Both the position numbers and the translations under genes were made by a program. DNA of 64,000 bases. It comes from an uncultured Bacilli bacterium (GTDB taxonomy: Bacteria; Bacillota_I; Bacilli_A; RF39; UBA660). The stretch lies in the NCBI GenBank assembly GCA_934098485.1, contig CAKOOH010000006.1, forward strand, positions 4,425 to 68,424, written 5' to 3'. Below are positions 1-7,620 of this stretch, piece after piece (position 1 is the first letter of the stretch; each line of letters begins with the position of its first letter). Below the pieces are notes generated by a model. The model saw only the letters and a list, made by a program, of their open reading frames with translations. It did not search any database and was not told the origin of the DNA.

Positions 1-774
1 CATGTCTTTTCTTGCCATTGAACCAATCTTTTTAAGCATTGCTCCCCCCGAACCAATAATAATCTTTTTAAGTGAATCTCTATCAATTATTATATCAACA
101 TACACATCTACAATACTTCCTTTATCTTTGATGTGCGTTGCTACGCATGTTACGGAATGTGGAACTTCTTCATCGGTTAAATTAAGAACTTTTTCTCTTA
201 CAAACTCTCCTAACATAAACTGTAAACTTGTATTTGTAATTGTACCATCATCATAATACTTTATCTCATCAGTTAAATATCCTTTAATAACTTTAATTAG
301 TCTTCTAATATTATCATCTTTCATCGCACTTATTGGAACTATATCTGAAAAATCATATAAATCTTTATAAGTGTTTATAGCATTAAGTATTCCTTCATCC
401 GTAAGTTTATCAATTTTATTAAGTACCAATATAACTGGAGTTTTTGTATTTTTAAAAGTCTGTACAATAAATTCATCGCCTCTACCAAGTGGAGCGCTAG
501 CATCTACTACAAAAAGAATTGCATCAATCTCTTCTAATGATTCATAACTTTGTTTATTTAAATATTTTCCTAATTTATCCTGTGGCTTATGAATCCCTGG
601 TGTATCGATAAAAATAATTTGTGCTTCCTCATCATTGTAAACACCTTGAATTGAATTACGTGTTGTTCCCGCCACATTTGATACAATTGCTAAATGAGTC
701 TTCAATATTGTATTAAGTAAAGTACTTTTTCCTGTATTAGGTCTACCTATAATACTTACAAATCCACTTTTCAT
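1..774 (-). CDS. era: GTPase Era (partial, C-terminus outside window)
   Basis: Era is a GTPase that binds 16S rRNA and helps mature the 30S subunit at the membrane. The visible 258 codons start at an ATG with an AAGGAG ribosome binding site. They show the G1 loop GRPNTGKST near the N-terminus, G3 DTPGIH, G4 NKID, and the KH-domain region with IIIGSGGAMLKKIG and MARKDM. About 40-45 residues of the KH tail should lie beyond base 1. The gene follows the two cdd genes, as in Bacillus where cdd precedes era. The start is certain; only the 3' end is missing. Confidence 0.96.
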   Translation of the reverse strand, partial: MKSGFVSIIGRPNTGKSTLLNTILKTHLAIVSNVAGTTRNSIQGVYNDEEAQIIFIDTPGIHKPQDKLGKYLNKQSYESLEEIDAILFVVDASAPLGRGDEFIVQTFKNTKTPVILVLNKIDKLTDEGILNAINTYKDLYDFSDIVPISAMKDDNIRRLIKVIKGYLTDEIKYYDDGTITNTSLQFMLGEFVREKVLNLTDEEVPHSVTCVATHIKDKGSIVDVYVDIIIDRDSLKKIIIGSGGAMLKKIGSMARKDM

Positions 775-793
775 AAAAAACTCCTTTCTTATA

Positions 794-1162
794 TTAATAT
801 ATATTATTTATTAAATTTCCTACTTTTAATACTCTTCTGTTTCTATTTATATCATAGAGAAATACTTCTTTATCTGGTTCAAAAAATTCTGTAATAACAT
901 CTTTATTAATATATTTTAAATCATTAATATTTTTAGTTCCTACCATTATATAGATAGATTCAAAATCTTTGTATTTATATCCTGCCGTTACAGCGCGGCT
1001 AATAGCGGCACTTTCTGCATATATAGCGTCTCTAAATATTGCATTTTTAACAGTTACGCCCCCAAATGTTGTTTTATCTTTCATTACCACAATCGCACTA
1101 AAACACAAATTATCAAAGGGTGCATGAGCATTACTTAATAATCTTTCTAATTCATTTACCAT
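794..1162 (-). CDS. Cytidine deaminase-like pseudoenzyme lacking zinc ligands
   Basis: This 122-residue protein aligns along its length with the Cdd encoded just upstream, but the zinc site is gone. The CAE motif is YAE (Tyr48, Glu50 kept) and the PCxxC cysteines are replaced by Lys83 and Asn86. It cannot bind catalytic zinc in the known way. The start chosen is the ATG at 1162, preceded by GGAGGA; a longer reading from a TTG at 1180 has no better site. It overlaps the end of cdd by 11 bases, so translation is probably coupled. It may be a structural partner in a mixed Cdd tetramer (inference) or a decaying copy. Confidence 0.75.
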   Translation of the reverse strand: MVNELERLLSNAHAPFDNLCFSAIVVMKDKTTFGGVTVKNAIFRDAIYAESAAISRAVTAGYKYKDFESIYIMVGTKNINDLKYINKDVITEFFEPDKEVFLYDINRNRRVLKVGNLINNIY

Positions 1163-1544
1163 TACTATCCTCCAGTTCAAAAGGATATGGACATAAATCC
1201 TTAACTAAAAATTCCTTAACTTTTCCCTTCTTATTATAGCAGAAAACTTTAACATTTTCCTTAAAAAATTCATGTAATAATTCTCTACATAAAAAACATG
1301 GCATGCAATATTCATTACCGCTTCCCATAACATGAATTTCTTTAAAATCTTCTTTACCATATCCATCAGTTATAGCAGATGATAATGCCACTTGCTCCGC
1401 ACATAATCCACTTTTAGAACTTGGATTTTCCACATTAACCCCAATAAATTCTTGCCCATTATTACAAATGATTATACATGCCGTTTTATAATTAGATAAA
1501 GGACTATAAGAATTATTTAAAAGCATTAATAAATTTTCTTTCAT
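1152..1544 (-). CDS. cdd: Cytidine deaminase
   Basis: A 130-residue homotetrameric-type Cdd that deaminates cytidine or deoxycytidine to uridine in pyrimidine salvage. The zinc site is intact: Cys48-Ala-Glu50 and Pro82-Cys83-Phe-Leu-Cys86. Length is typical (about 130 aa). The start ATG has AAGGAG about 8 bases upstream. It sits between dgkA and era as in Bacillus and is followed by a degenerate paralog. A pyrimidine-nucleoside phosphorylase at 30653 could work in the same salvage pathway. Confidence 0.93.
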   Translation of the reverse strand: MKENLLMLLNNSYSPLSNYKTACIIICNNGQEFIGVNVENPSSKSGLCAEQVALSSAITDGYGKEDFKEIHVMGSGNEYCMPCFLCRELLHEFFKENVKVFCYNKKGKVKEFLVKDLCPYPFELEDSNGK

Positions 1545-1553
1545 AAATTCTCC

Positions 1554-1928
1554 TTAAAATAACATAATTAGTTTTGGCACAAATATAATAAGCCCTATTA
1601 CTGCTGCCGTAATACTTAAAATAAGCACATAAGCCGCTGCCGTATCTTTGGCTATTTCTGCTTGTTTATCATACTTTTGCACCGCTAAATCAACTAAATT
1701 TTCTATACTAGTATTAATTATCTCCGCAGCAATAACCATTCCAATCGCAAAAATTAAAAACACCCACTCTAATTTAGAAACCTTAAAAATAAATCCACAT
1801 ATAATAACTAATAATGCCATCATCACATGAATTTGCATATTAGGTTCTTCTTTAAAAGTTGTAAAAAAGCCTCTTATTGCATAAGAAAATGATTTACCCA
1901 ATCGTTTAATTGATAATGCCTTTTTCAT
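1554..1928 (-). CDS. dgkA: Diacylglycerol/undecaprenol kinase
   Basis: A 124-residue integral membrane kinase of the DgkA family; Gram-positive members phosphorylate undecaprenol. Three hydrophobic helices are visible (about 36-52, 55-72, 98-120), with the family motif EIINTSIENLVDL and AKDTAAAYVL near the third helix. Its start lies inside the end of ybeY (23-base overlap), with AAAAGGAG upstream. The order ybeY-dgkA-cdd-era is the Bacillus one. Confidence 0.95.
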   Translation of the reverse strand: MKKALSIKRLGKSFSYAIRGFFTTFKEEPNMQIHVMMALLVIICGFIFKVSKLEWVFLIFAIGMVIAAEIINTSIENLVDLAVQKYDKQAEIAKDTAAAYVLILSITAAVIGLIIFVPKLIMLF

Positions 1929-2355
1929 TTAAAATCTCCTTTTGCAAATCAAACATTTCTTTTTCTTCTTTTTCCCCTAAAGTATGATCATATCCTAATA
2001 AATGTAATAGTCCATGCACTGCTAAAAATGATAATTCTCTTTTTTCGCTATGATCATATGTTTCAGCTTGCTCTATCATTTTAGGAATACTTATATAAAT
2101 ATCTCCCAAAACATTAATAGGTCCCGGAAATGCTCCATTATCATTTAAAGCAAAGCTTATAACATCTGTAGTTCTATCTATTCCTCTATAAGTTTTATTT
2201 AGTTCATGCACTTTTTCATCATCCGTTAAAATTACTGTAAATGTTGCATTTTCTATCTTTAATTTTTTTAAAGTATAATCAAGAACATCTAATAAATAAG
2301 AATTATCCTCATCTTTAAAATAACCATATTCATCAACTATTTCAATATCATTCAT
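1906..2355 (-). CDS. ybeY: Endoribonuclease YbeY, rRNA maturation
   Basis: A 149-residue UPF0054 metalloprotein involved in 16S rRNA 3' maturation and ribosome quality control. The zinc-binding signature HGLLHLLGYDH (His114, His118, His124) is intact, preceded by GDIYIS. It overlaps the upstream VanZ-like gene by four bases (ATGA-type junction) and dgkA downstream, consistent with a single transcript. Confidence 0.96.
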   Translation of the reverse strand: MNDIEIVDEYGYFKDEDNSYLLDVLDYTLKKLKIENATFTVILTDDEKVHELNKTYRGIDRTTDVISFALNDNGAFPGPINVLGDIYISIPKMIEQAETYDHSEKRELSFLAVHGLLHLLGYDHTLGEKEEKEMFDLQKEILNEKGIIN

Positions 2356-3014
2356 AACACCACTCCATATAAATTAAGAATTATTAACGCTAAAATAATA
2401 ATCACAATAACACATATAAAATTAAGAAGCAAATTATTTCGGTATTTATCACTGTATTTAGCAAATAATTTATCCATCAGTTTATATATAACATAACCTA
2501 TAATACCACCAATAACATTTAAAATTATATCATCTATATCAAAACTTCTTCCAATTCCCATTTGGATAAGTTCAATTGATAAACTGGTAATAAAAGTTAT
2601 AATAAAACACAAATACATTTTATTAAGCTTACAATAATAACTTACAAAATATCCATACGGAACAAATAAAACAATATTTCCAATCACATTACGATAAAAT
2701 AACTTACTTTTTAAACTGTATCTCATCATTTCCTTAAAAGGAATAAAATTATTACTATAAGATTCAAAATCTGTCGTTGTAACTAGTTCAAACAAAAGCA
2801 TAATATAAATAATAAAACATAAACTAATAAGTTCTTTGGAGATATTAACTTTTTTATGATTACTTATTAAATATACTAGTCTTGTTGTTATTAAAACCAC
2901 ACTTATTAAAGTTAACATTGGCCACAAATTAACTACAACATTAACAGCAACTTTTGGAATCACATAACTCACCCTCTTTTCCATTTTATCATACTTTAGG
3001 CCTATTTTTATCAT
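2352..3014 (-). CDS. VanZ-like family membrane protein
   Basis: A 220-residue protein with about five membrane segments. VanZ-family features are the conserved region NIVLFVPYGYF, then SLSIELIQ and the acidic GRSFDIDDIILNVIGG stretch before the penultimate helix. The function of chromosomal VanZ-like proteins is unclear; VanZ gives teicoplanin resistance. It occupies the place where Bacillus has phoH and yqfF between yqfD and ybeY. Start is uncertain: an internal Met at 2984 is possible, and neither has a strong ribosome binding site. Confidence 0.8.
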   Translation of the reverse strand: MIKIGLKYDKMEKRVSYVIPKVAVNVVVNLWPMLTLISVVLITTRLVYLISNHKKVNISKELISLCFIIYIMLLFELVTTTDFESYSNNFIPFKEMMRYSLKSKLFYRNVIGNIVLFVPYGYFVSYYCKLNKMYLCFIITFITSLSIELIQMGIGRSFDIDDIILNVIGGIIGYVIYKLMDKLFAKYSDKYRNNLLLNFICVIVIIILALIILNLYGVVL

Positions 3015-3078
3015 ATTTCTGCTTGTTTTCTATAAAAAATTAAAAAAGCCAAAATATAGTTAGTTTTATATTTTGACA

Positions 3079-4206
3079 TTAATTAATATTTACTTCATAA
3101 GGACTATATTCACTAATAATTTCATTAGTCATAACAAAAAATTCTATATAACCATAATCATCATCAATATTCTTTTCTAAAACACTAATTTTTTTAACCT
3201 CACCAGTATTCTTTAACTTAGTTATAAATTCATTTTCTACTTTTTCTGTCGCTTTTTTTATGACTTCATCGTCTTTTAAAGTACTCACCTTAATGTTATA
3301 TTCTTTTTCTTTATATATTTTAATTTTTAATCCCAGAATTTTTATCTCTCTTTTATTTTCTTGATAAAAATATTTATACTTATTTTTTAAAAATATTTTA
3401 TTATTTATATTTAGATTATATCTTGTTTTACCAGTTTCCGTTTTTATTGCTTCTTTTTTGGGATACGCAATCTTAGCTGTATACCATACATCTCCATAAA
3501 CTGTACCTGTTGCTAATGTATTTCCTTTAATATTATCATAAAGCGTAATTTCCCCGCTTATAAGTCTTTGACCTTTTTTAACATATTCACCACTTCTAAC
3601 TAAAACGTCTCCCTTAGTACTTAATATTTTAGTAATCTTCCCATCTTTAGAGGCAATAACATGACGATATCCTTCTTCATTTACGGGATTTTTAATAATT
3701 CTTTCTTCTACTCTAATTATATATTTCATTCCCTCTTTAGTAATACTCATCCACTCTAAAGTTGTGGGATTATCTTTTAGTATTTCATTTTTAATTTTTT
3801 CTAGTTCATCAAAATCATACGCTAAAGAGAATTTTTTTATATTATGTTCTTCTAATTCTTTTTTTACTAAATTTCTAATACTTTTATTTTCATGAATAAT
3901 ATTAATATCTACAATGTAACTTGTTATGATATCCATTAAAGCAAAACAAAAAATAAATATTAAGTAAAAATATATATTATCTTTAACATGCTTCTTAATT
4001 CCTAGTAATCCTTCATATTTAACTATTTTTATATCACTATAGTAATTTAATTTTTTTATACTTTTATAATCATTTAAATTAATAATCATCGTGCATTTTT
4101 CTTCCGTTATATAATGAATATCATAAAGATTAATATTATTTTTAATACATTTATCAAAAAAGCGCTCTAAAAAATGACTCACTTCTATTTTAATTTTCTT
4201 ATTCAT
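3079..4206 (-). CDS. yqfD: Sporulation protein YqfD
   Basis: A 375-residue membrane-anchored protein of the YqfD family, made in the mother cell and needed for efficient sporulation in Bacillus. There is an N-terminal soluble region, one membrane helix at about residues 76-97, then a large beta-rich extracytoplasmic domain with GDVLVRSGEYVKKGQ, which resembles a lipoyl/HlyD-like hairpin. It overlaps yqfC by eight bases. The pairing with YqfC is the best evidence of identity. Confidence 0.9.
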   Translation of the reverse strand: MNKKIKIEVSHFLERFFDKCIKNNINLYDIHYITEEKCTMIINLNDYKSIKKLNYYSDIKIVKYEGLLGIKKHVKDNIYFYLIFIFCFALMDIITSYIVDINIIHENKSIRNLVKKELEEHNIKKFSLAYDFDELEKIKNEILKDNPTTLEWMSITKEGMKYIIRVEERIIKNPVNEEGYRHVIASKDGKITKILSTKGDVLVRSGEYVKKGQRLISGEITLYDNIKGNTLATGTVYGDVWYTAKIAYPKKEAIKTETGKTRYNLNINNKIFLKNKYKYFYQENKREIKILGLKIKIYKEKEYNIKVSTLKDDEVIKKATEKVENEFITKLKNTGEVKKISVLEKNIDDDYGYIEFFVMTNEIISEYSPYEVNIN

Positions 4207-4432
4207 AATTAACTCCAGTAATTAATCCTTCAATTAAGAGTTCTTTATTTTCCATTTTTTTAATATTCATTCTAGAGCCTTTTATTTTTATATTACAAGA
4301 TGACAATTTAATCATAATTAAATCATTACTAAATGTTAATATTTCTACATAATTATAAATATAAAGAGAATTTTTATATAAACAGACATAATATTCCTGA
4401 TTTCTTAATGCATTATTAATTATATCAAGCAT
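4199..4432 (-). CDS. yqfC: Sporulation protein YqfC (YabP/YqfC family)
   Basis: A 77-residue small protein of the YabP/YqfC family. The tail (IKIKGSRMNIKKMENKELLI) has the repeating short beta-strand pattern of the family, ending in ELLIEGLITGV. It is shorter than Bacillus YqfC (93 aa) and lacks most of the N-terminal strand region. The ribosome binding site GGTGAAG precedes the ATG. It is the first gene of the operon running to era. Confidence 0.82.
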   Translation of the reverse strand: MLDIINNALRNQEYYVCLYKNSLYIYNYVEILTFSNDLIMIKLSSCNIKIKGSRMNIKKMENKELLIEGLITGVNYE

Positions 4433-4448
4433 TATTCTTCACCATTTA

Positions 4449-4476
4449 ATTATATGTTTTAAATATAAAAAATACT
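4449..4476 (-). promoter_or_regulatory. Candidate sigma-E-type promoter for yqfC operon
   Basis: On the minus strand AGTATTT (4476-4470) and CATATAAT (4456-4449) are separated by 13 bases. This resembles the mother-cell sigma-E pattern (ATATT / CATAxAAT). YqfC and YqfD belong to the sigma-E regulon in Bacillus, which supports the call. The AT-rich context makes a chance match possible. Confidence 0.4.
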
Positions 4477-4508
4477 CGCTAAATATTATATTTCAAAAAA
4501 TACTACAT

Positions 4509-4544
4509 AAAAAGTCTATGATATTGAGTAGTCATAGACTTTTT
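4509..4544 (-). terminator. Terminator of surface protein gene 1
   Basis: Inverted arms AAAGTCTATGA (4511-4521) and TCATAGACTTT (4532-4542) with a T-run on the minus strand, directly after the stop of the 4549-6459 gene. It belongs to a hairpin family repeated at 6535, 13577 and 27430. Confidence 0.85.
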
Positions 4545-4548
4545 ACAT

Positions 4549-6459
4549 TTAGTTTATTACATAAGGATCACTTGAAGTGCCTGTTCCTTTAGATATTGTG
4601 GTTATACTTTTTAAGGATATTGCCGGTCTTAGTCCCCTCGCCTCATTTACTGCTTCACCTCTGATATATTCACTACTATTTAAATATCTCCACACATCAG
4701 CATCACCGCCGATACCATAATGTGATGGCGTAAGAGACCACCACTGACTACCAGAGGCATTTTCATATAAATAATATGTAGTATTCGCTGTTTTGTATAC
4801 CGCCCCCGCAAATACAATTTCATCTATTGTTAGTAATCCTATTTTTTTATCTAAAGCACCATTGCCATTTACGGTATCATTTACCGTAAGCTTTGATAGT
4901 TTACCACCTAAATTATCATTTGGACATATTAATGTTGGTCCTGTTCCACCGGCAGTATTACTATTTGTTAGTAATCTTTGAACTGAATTATAATAATTTA
5001 CATTGGTTCCTATTCCATATTTAGTTCCTCTCGTACCTATACTCCATGGATTATATGAAGTTGTTTTATAAACGCTTTTATCATTACACCATATTGTATC
5101 TGCTAGTTTACTTTCATATGTTGAAATATATGTGTTATACCATTTCTCTAAATTTTGTAAGATGGCACTCTTATTACTATTTTTATGTGTTTCCGCATAA
5201 GTAGTTTTGCCTATCTCTCCATACATAAAACCTACATAGGCATTATCATTAATTGCACTATTAAATACACTTGTATAAGTTGTTCCACTATATCTCGCAA
5301 ATGCCGCTGTTGTATCATTGTTTGATGCTACACATGGACTCGCTACTTTATTTATATTATCATTGTGTAGTACTAATTTTATTGAGCCATCTCCTGTTAT
5401 TCTTACAATTCTCCAGCATTTATTGGCAAACTCTACATAATTATTATCTATCGCTCCCCTAAAGTAATAACTTGTTCCATAATCATCAGCTGCTCCTGCT
5501 AATACTTTCTCTCCTGATTCTGAAACATTTAATCCCGGTGTTGTTCCTGGTGTGGTTGCACTTGGATAATTCTTTCTTATAGCTGCTAGTAATGTCCCTT
5601 CACTTGATGTATACCAATTAGTTGGTGCTTGTACTTCTCCTTCACTCTTCTTAGTGAAATATACATTACATACGGTCTCTCCCGAACTTATACTTACTAC
5701 GCTCATAAGCCATCTTTTTCCATTCCAATTTATTGTTCCCATAATATCATTATTTGCATCATTATTAGCAAATGAATTACATTTTACAACCGCATTATAA
5801 TTATCTGTCTCTGGAAATATACTTGATATCTTCCCATCTATATATGCATACATTGTAAAATCTCCCTTTGTTACTGATGTATTTGGATTTGGTGATACAC
5901 TTACTGTTATCTTTCCTGCATAACTTGTATTTTTTCCTTCCTCCCATGTTGTTGCTTCATCTAACCATAATCTTAACTCAAACTCTTCACTTTCATACTC
6001 ACCCATACTTATTTCCATTAAATTATTACTTTGTTCTGCTTCTGCTAGTGTCTTTGTTTCTCTTGTAAATATATTCTCATTATTTAAAATTCCTATTTTT
6101 GCTTCATTTAGATTCTTATTATTAAACCACACCTTTACATGCTTTAAATCTATTAAATTATTTAATGTTAATGTTTCTAAATTTATTTTTGCATATATTT
6201 TTGTATTACATTTATTTGTTACTTTAAATTTATATATTGGTGTTTTCATTCCTTCTTCATCACTTACTGGATACACATTATCTAATGATACTGCATTTGT
6301 TTCATCAGAATAATCCACTCCCAAACACCTAAGCATTGACATACTATTTATTGAATCTTGATTTTTCCTTACTCTTATATAGGCGTAAGACATTCCTGCC
6401 AGTGTTATTATTAAACCTATTATCGCTACCACAACTAAAATTTTTCTACTTTTTCTCAT
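4549..6459 (-). CDS. Large surface protein 1: TasA-like N-terminus with variable C-terminal domain
   Basis: A 636-residue exported protein of a family with three copies in this window. Residues 6-28 form a signal or anchor helix ending in AGMSYAY, like SipW-dependent TasA/camelysin proteins. Residues about 40-190 look like a TasA-like beta-sandwich. A middle module (195-272) carries GDFTMYAYIDGK. The C-terminal module (about 315-636) starts around CWRIVRITGDGSIKL (Cys348) and ends with FAG, WWSLTP, GLRPAISLK and GTGTSSDPYVIN. That tail pattern resembles DUF6273/formylglycine-enzyme-like folds used as binding domains. Much of 5361-5806 is nearly identical in DNA to the third copy at 63556-64000. 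Expression is probably controlled by the G-tract promoter at 6488-6515. Function is likely surface matrix or adhesion (inference). Confidence 0.82.
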   Translation of the reverse strand: MRKSRKILVVVAIIGLIITLAGMSYAYIRVRKNQDSINSMSMLRCLGVDYSDETNAVSLDNVYPVSDEEGMKTPIYKFKVTNKCNTKIYAKINLETLTLNNLIDLKHVKVWFNNKNLNEAKIGILNNENIFTRETKTLAEAEQSNNLMEISMGEYESEEFELRLWLDEATTWEEGKNTSYAGKITVSVSPNPNTSVTKGDFTMYAYIDGKISSIFPETDNYNAVVKCNSFANNDANNDIMGTINWNGKRWLMSVVSISSGETVCNVYFTKKSEGEVQAPTNWYTSSEGTLLAAIRKNYPSATTPGTTPGLNVSESGEKVLAGAADDYGTSYYFRGAIDNNYVEFANKCWRIVRITGDGSIKLVLHNDNINKVASPCVASNNDTTAAFARYSGTTYTSVFNSAINDNAYVGFMYGEIGKTTYAETHKNSNKSAILQNLEKWYNTYISTYESKLADTIWCNDKSVYKTTSYNPWSIGTRGTKYGIGTNVNYYNSVQRLLTNSNTAGGTGPTLICPNDNLGGKLSKLTVNDTVNGNGALDKKIGLLTIDEIVFAGAVYKTANTTYYLYENASGSQWWSLTPSHYGIGGDADVWRYLNSSEYIRGEAVNEARGLRPAISLKSITTISKGTGTSSDPYVIN

Positions 6460-6487
6460 ACTTAAATCACCCGATATTTTCTATATA

Positions 6488-6515
6488 ATTATACTAATAA
6501 CCCCCCCCATGTCAA
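6488..6515 (-). promoter_or_regulatory. Sigma-A promoter with G8 tract in spacer (phase-variable candidate)
   Basis: On the minus strand TTGACA (6515-6510) and TATAAT (6493-6488) are perfect consensus boxes separated by 16 bases. The spacer contains eight consecutive Gs (6508-6501). The optimum spacer is 17, so gain of one G would be expected to raise activity and loss to lower it. Confidence 0.85.
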
Positions 6516-6534
6516 GTTAATATCGTGCATATAA

Positions 6535-6562
6535 AAAGTCTATGGTATTAACCATAGACTTT
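6535..6562 (-). terminator. Terminator of rplU-prp-rpmA operon
   Basis: Arms AAAGTCTATGGT and ACCATAGACTTT around TATT, then a T-run on the minus strand just after rpmA. The next bases form the G-tract promoter, so terminator and promoter are joined in one block, also seen near 27390-27457. Confidence 0.85.
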
Positions 6563-6586
6563 GCTAATTTAAATTTAAAAATATAT

Positions 6587-6871
6587 CTACTTTTCGTATA
6601 CAGATACTTTTTTCTTATCTCTTCCTAATCTTTCGTATTTAACTACTCCATTAATTAGAGAATATAAAGTATGATCTTTTCCCATGCCTACATTTGCACC
6701 AGGATAAATTCTTGTACCTCTTTGACGGTAAATGATAGCACCAGCTTTAGCCATTTGTCCATCAGCAAGTTTAGCACCTAATCTGCGTCCTTCAGAATCT
6801 CTACCATTTTGAGTAGAACCTTGAGCTTTAACATGAGCGAAACGTTGAATATTTAATTTTATAAATAACAT
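6587..6871 (-). CDS. rpmA: 50S ribosomal protein L27 (with N-terminal pro-sequence)
   Basis: A 94-residue bL27. The mature core is unmistakable (GSTQNGRDSEGRRLGAK, YRQRGTRIYPGANVGMGKDHTL). It begins with an extension MLFIKLNIQRFAHVKAQ, typical of Firmicutes and removed by Prp before assembly. The usual cleavage context is LQFFA followed by a basic stretch; here it reads IQRFAH, a divergent site. prp is encoded four bases upstream. Confidence 0.97.
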   Translation of the reverse strand: MLFIKLNIQRFAHVKAQGSTQNGRDSEGRRLGAKLADGQMAKAGAIIYRQRGTRIYPGANVGMGKDHTLYSLINGVVKYERLGRDKKKVSVYEK

Positions 6872-6874
6872 TTT

Positions 6875-7171
6875 CTATTCCTCACTTTCAACTTTTACAT
6901 TCTTAGGATAATCATTACTAAGTTCCTTTAATAATTCTTTTAAATTATTAAATAGCTTATTAATTAAATCATCATCTTGGATAACCATAATTGAAACGCA
7001 TTTCGCATCATCTACATATTGAATTCCATCTTTATTAATAGTTAACATATCATTAACAGATGTTGTCACAATTGATGATACTGCCGCACATACAATATCT
7101 TTGCCATAATCCGCAAAATTTGCATGTCCTCTTATTTCAATTTTTTTATCACTAATTTTTATTTTAATCAT
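6875..7171 (-). CDS. prp: Ribosomal-processing cysteine protease Prp
   Basis: A 98-residue YsxB/Prp protease that trims the N-terminus of L27. The catalytic pair is visible as His16 in GHANFADYGKD and Cys28 in IVCAAVS. It sits between rplU and rpmA, the conserved Firmicutes position, with two- to three-base gaps on each side, so it is co-translated with its substrate. Confidence 0.96.
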   Translation of the reverse strand: MIKIKISDKKIEIRGHANFADYGKDIVCAAVSSIVTTSVNDMLTINKDGIQYVDDAKCVSIMVIQDDDLINKLFNNLKELLKELSNDYPKNVKVESEE

Positions 7172-7173
7172 AA

Positions 7174-7473
7174 TTAACCAACAATTTTCTTAACGATTAA
7201 TTTAGTATATGGTTGTCTATGACCTTGTTTTAGACGATATTTCTTTTTAGGTCTATACTTAAAGACAACAATCTTTTTTTGTTTACCAGATTTTACAACT
7301 TCGCAAGTAACTTTTGCACCTTCAACATAAGGTGTACCCGTTTTGCCATTTACTGATAAAACTTCTGTAATATCAATACTTTTACCATCTTCAGCATTTA
7401 ATTTTTCTACAAAAATTTCATCACCTTCAGCAACATAGTATTGTTTACCGCCTACTAATATAACAGCTTTCAT
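7174..7473 (-). CDS. rplU: 50S ribosomal protein L21
   Basis: A 99-residue bL21, first gene of the L21-Prp-L27 operon. It shows AVILVGGKQYYVAEGD at the N-terminus and FKYRPKKKYRLKQGHRQPYT near the C-terminus, the family rRNA-binding signature. The ribosome binding site is GGGAGG. A structured leader and a consensus sigma-A promoter lie upstream. Confidence 0.97.
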   Translation of the reverse strand: MKAVILVGGKQYYVAEGDEIFVEKLNAEDGKSIDITEVLSVNGKTGTPYVEGAKVTCEVVKSGKQKKIVVFKYRPKKKYRLKQGHRQPYTKLIVKKIVG

Positions 7474-7475
7474 TA

Positions 7476-7573
7476 ATTTTTCCTCCCATCTTTTTTAGGA
7501 CTCGCCCTTAAGGTGGTATAAAAATACACTTTTTACCTTTTTAGTGCGGTTTATAAATTAATTACAAACAAAT
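7476..7573 (-). promoter_or_regulatory. L21-type ribosomal protein leader
   Basis: The roughly 100-base 5' UTR of rplU contains ACCGCACT, AAGGTAAAAAGTG, TACCACCTTAAGGGCGAGTCC and a purine-rich end before the start. Their position and GC-rich islands in an AT-rich region fit the Rfam L21 leader, thought to mediate L21 autoregulation. The match is from memory of the motif, not a covariance search. Confidence 0.6.
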
Positions 7574-7575
7574 AG

Positions 7576-7604
7576 ACTATACCAAAAATAGCCTATAATG
7601 TCAA
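7576..7604 (-). promoter_or_regulatory. Sigma-A promoter of rplU operon
   Basis: TTGACA (7604-7599), a 17-base spacer, then TATAGT (7581-7576) on the minus strand, just upstream of the L21 leader. Confidence 0.8.
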
Positions 7605-7620
7605 TAAATAACTGCGTTTT

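Noticed and set aside
4509..4544. Repeated AGTCTATGG hairpins as insertion sequence ends
   Set aside because: No transposase or target duplication accompanies them, and each sits at a gene end with a T-run, which fits terminators better.
5868..6068. Plus-strand open frames inside the surface protein genes (also 4793, 5271, 63037, 63774)
   Set aside because: Low-complexity Leu/Tyr/His-rich readings antisense to clear genes, without ribosome binding sites.
6501..6508. G8 tract as a sequencing or assembly artefact
   Set aside because: A similar tract recurs in the same position at a second locus with a different length, so the tract itself is real; its exact length is less certain.
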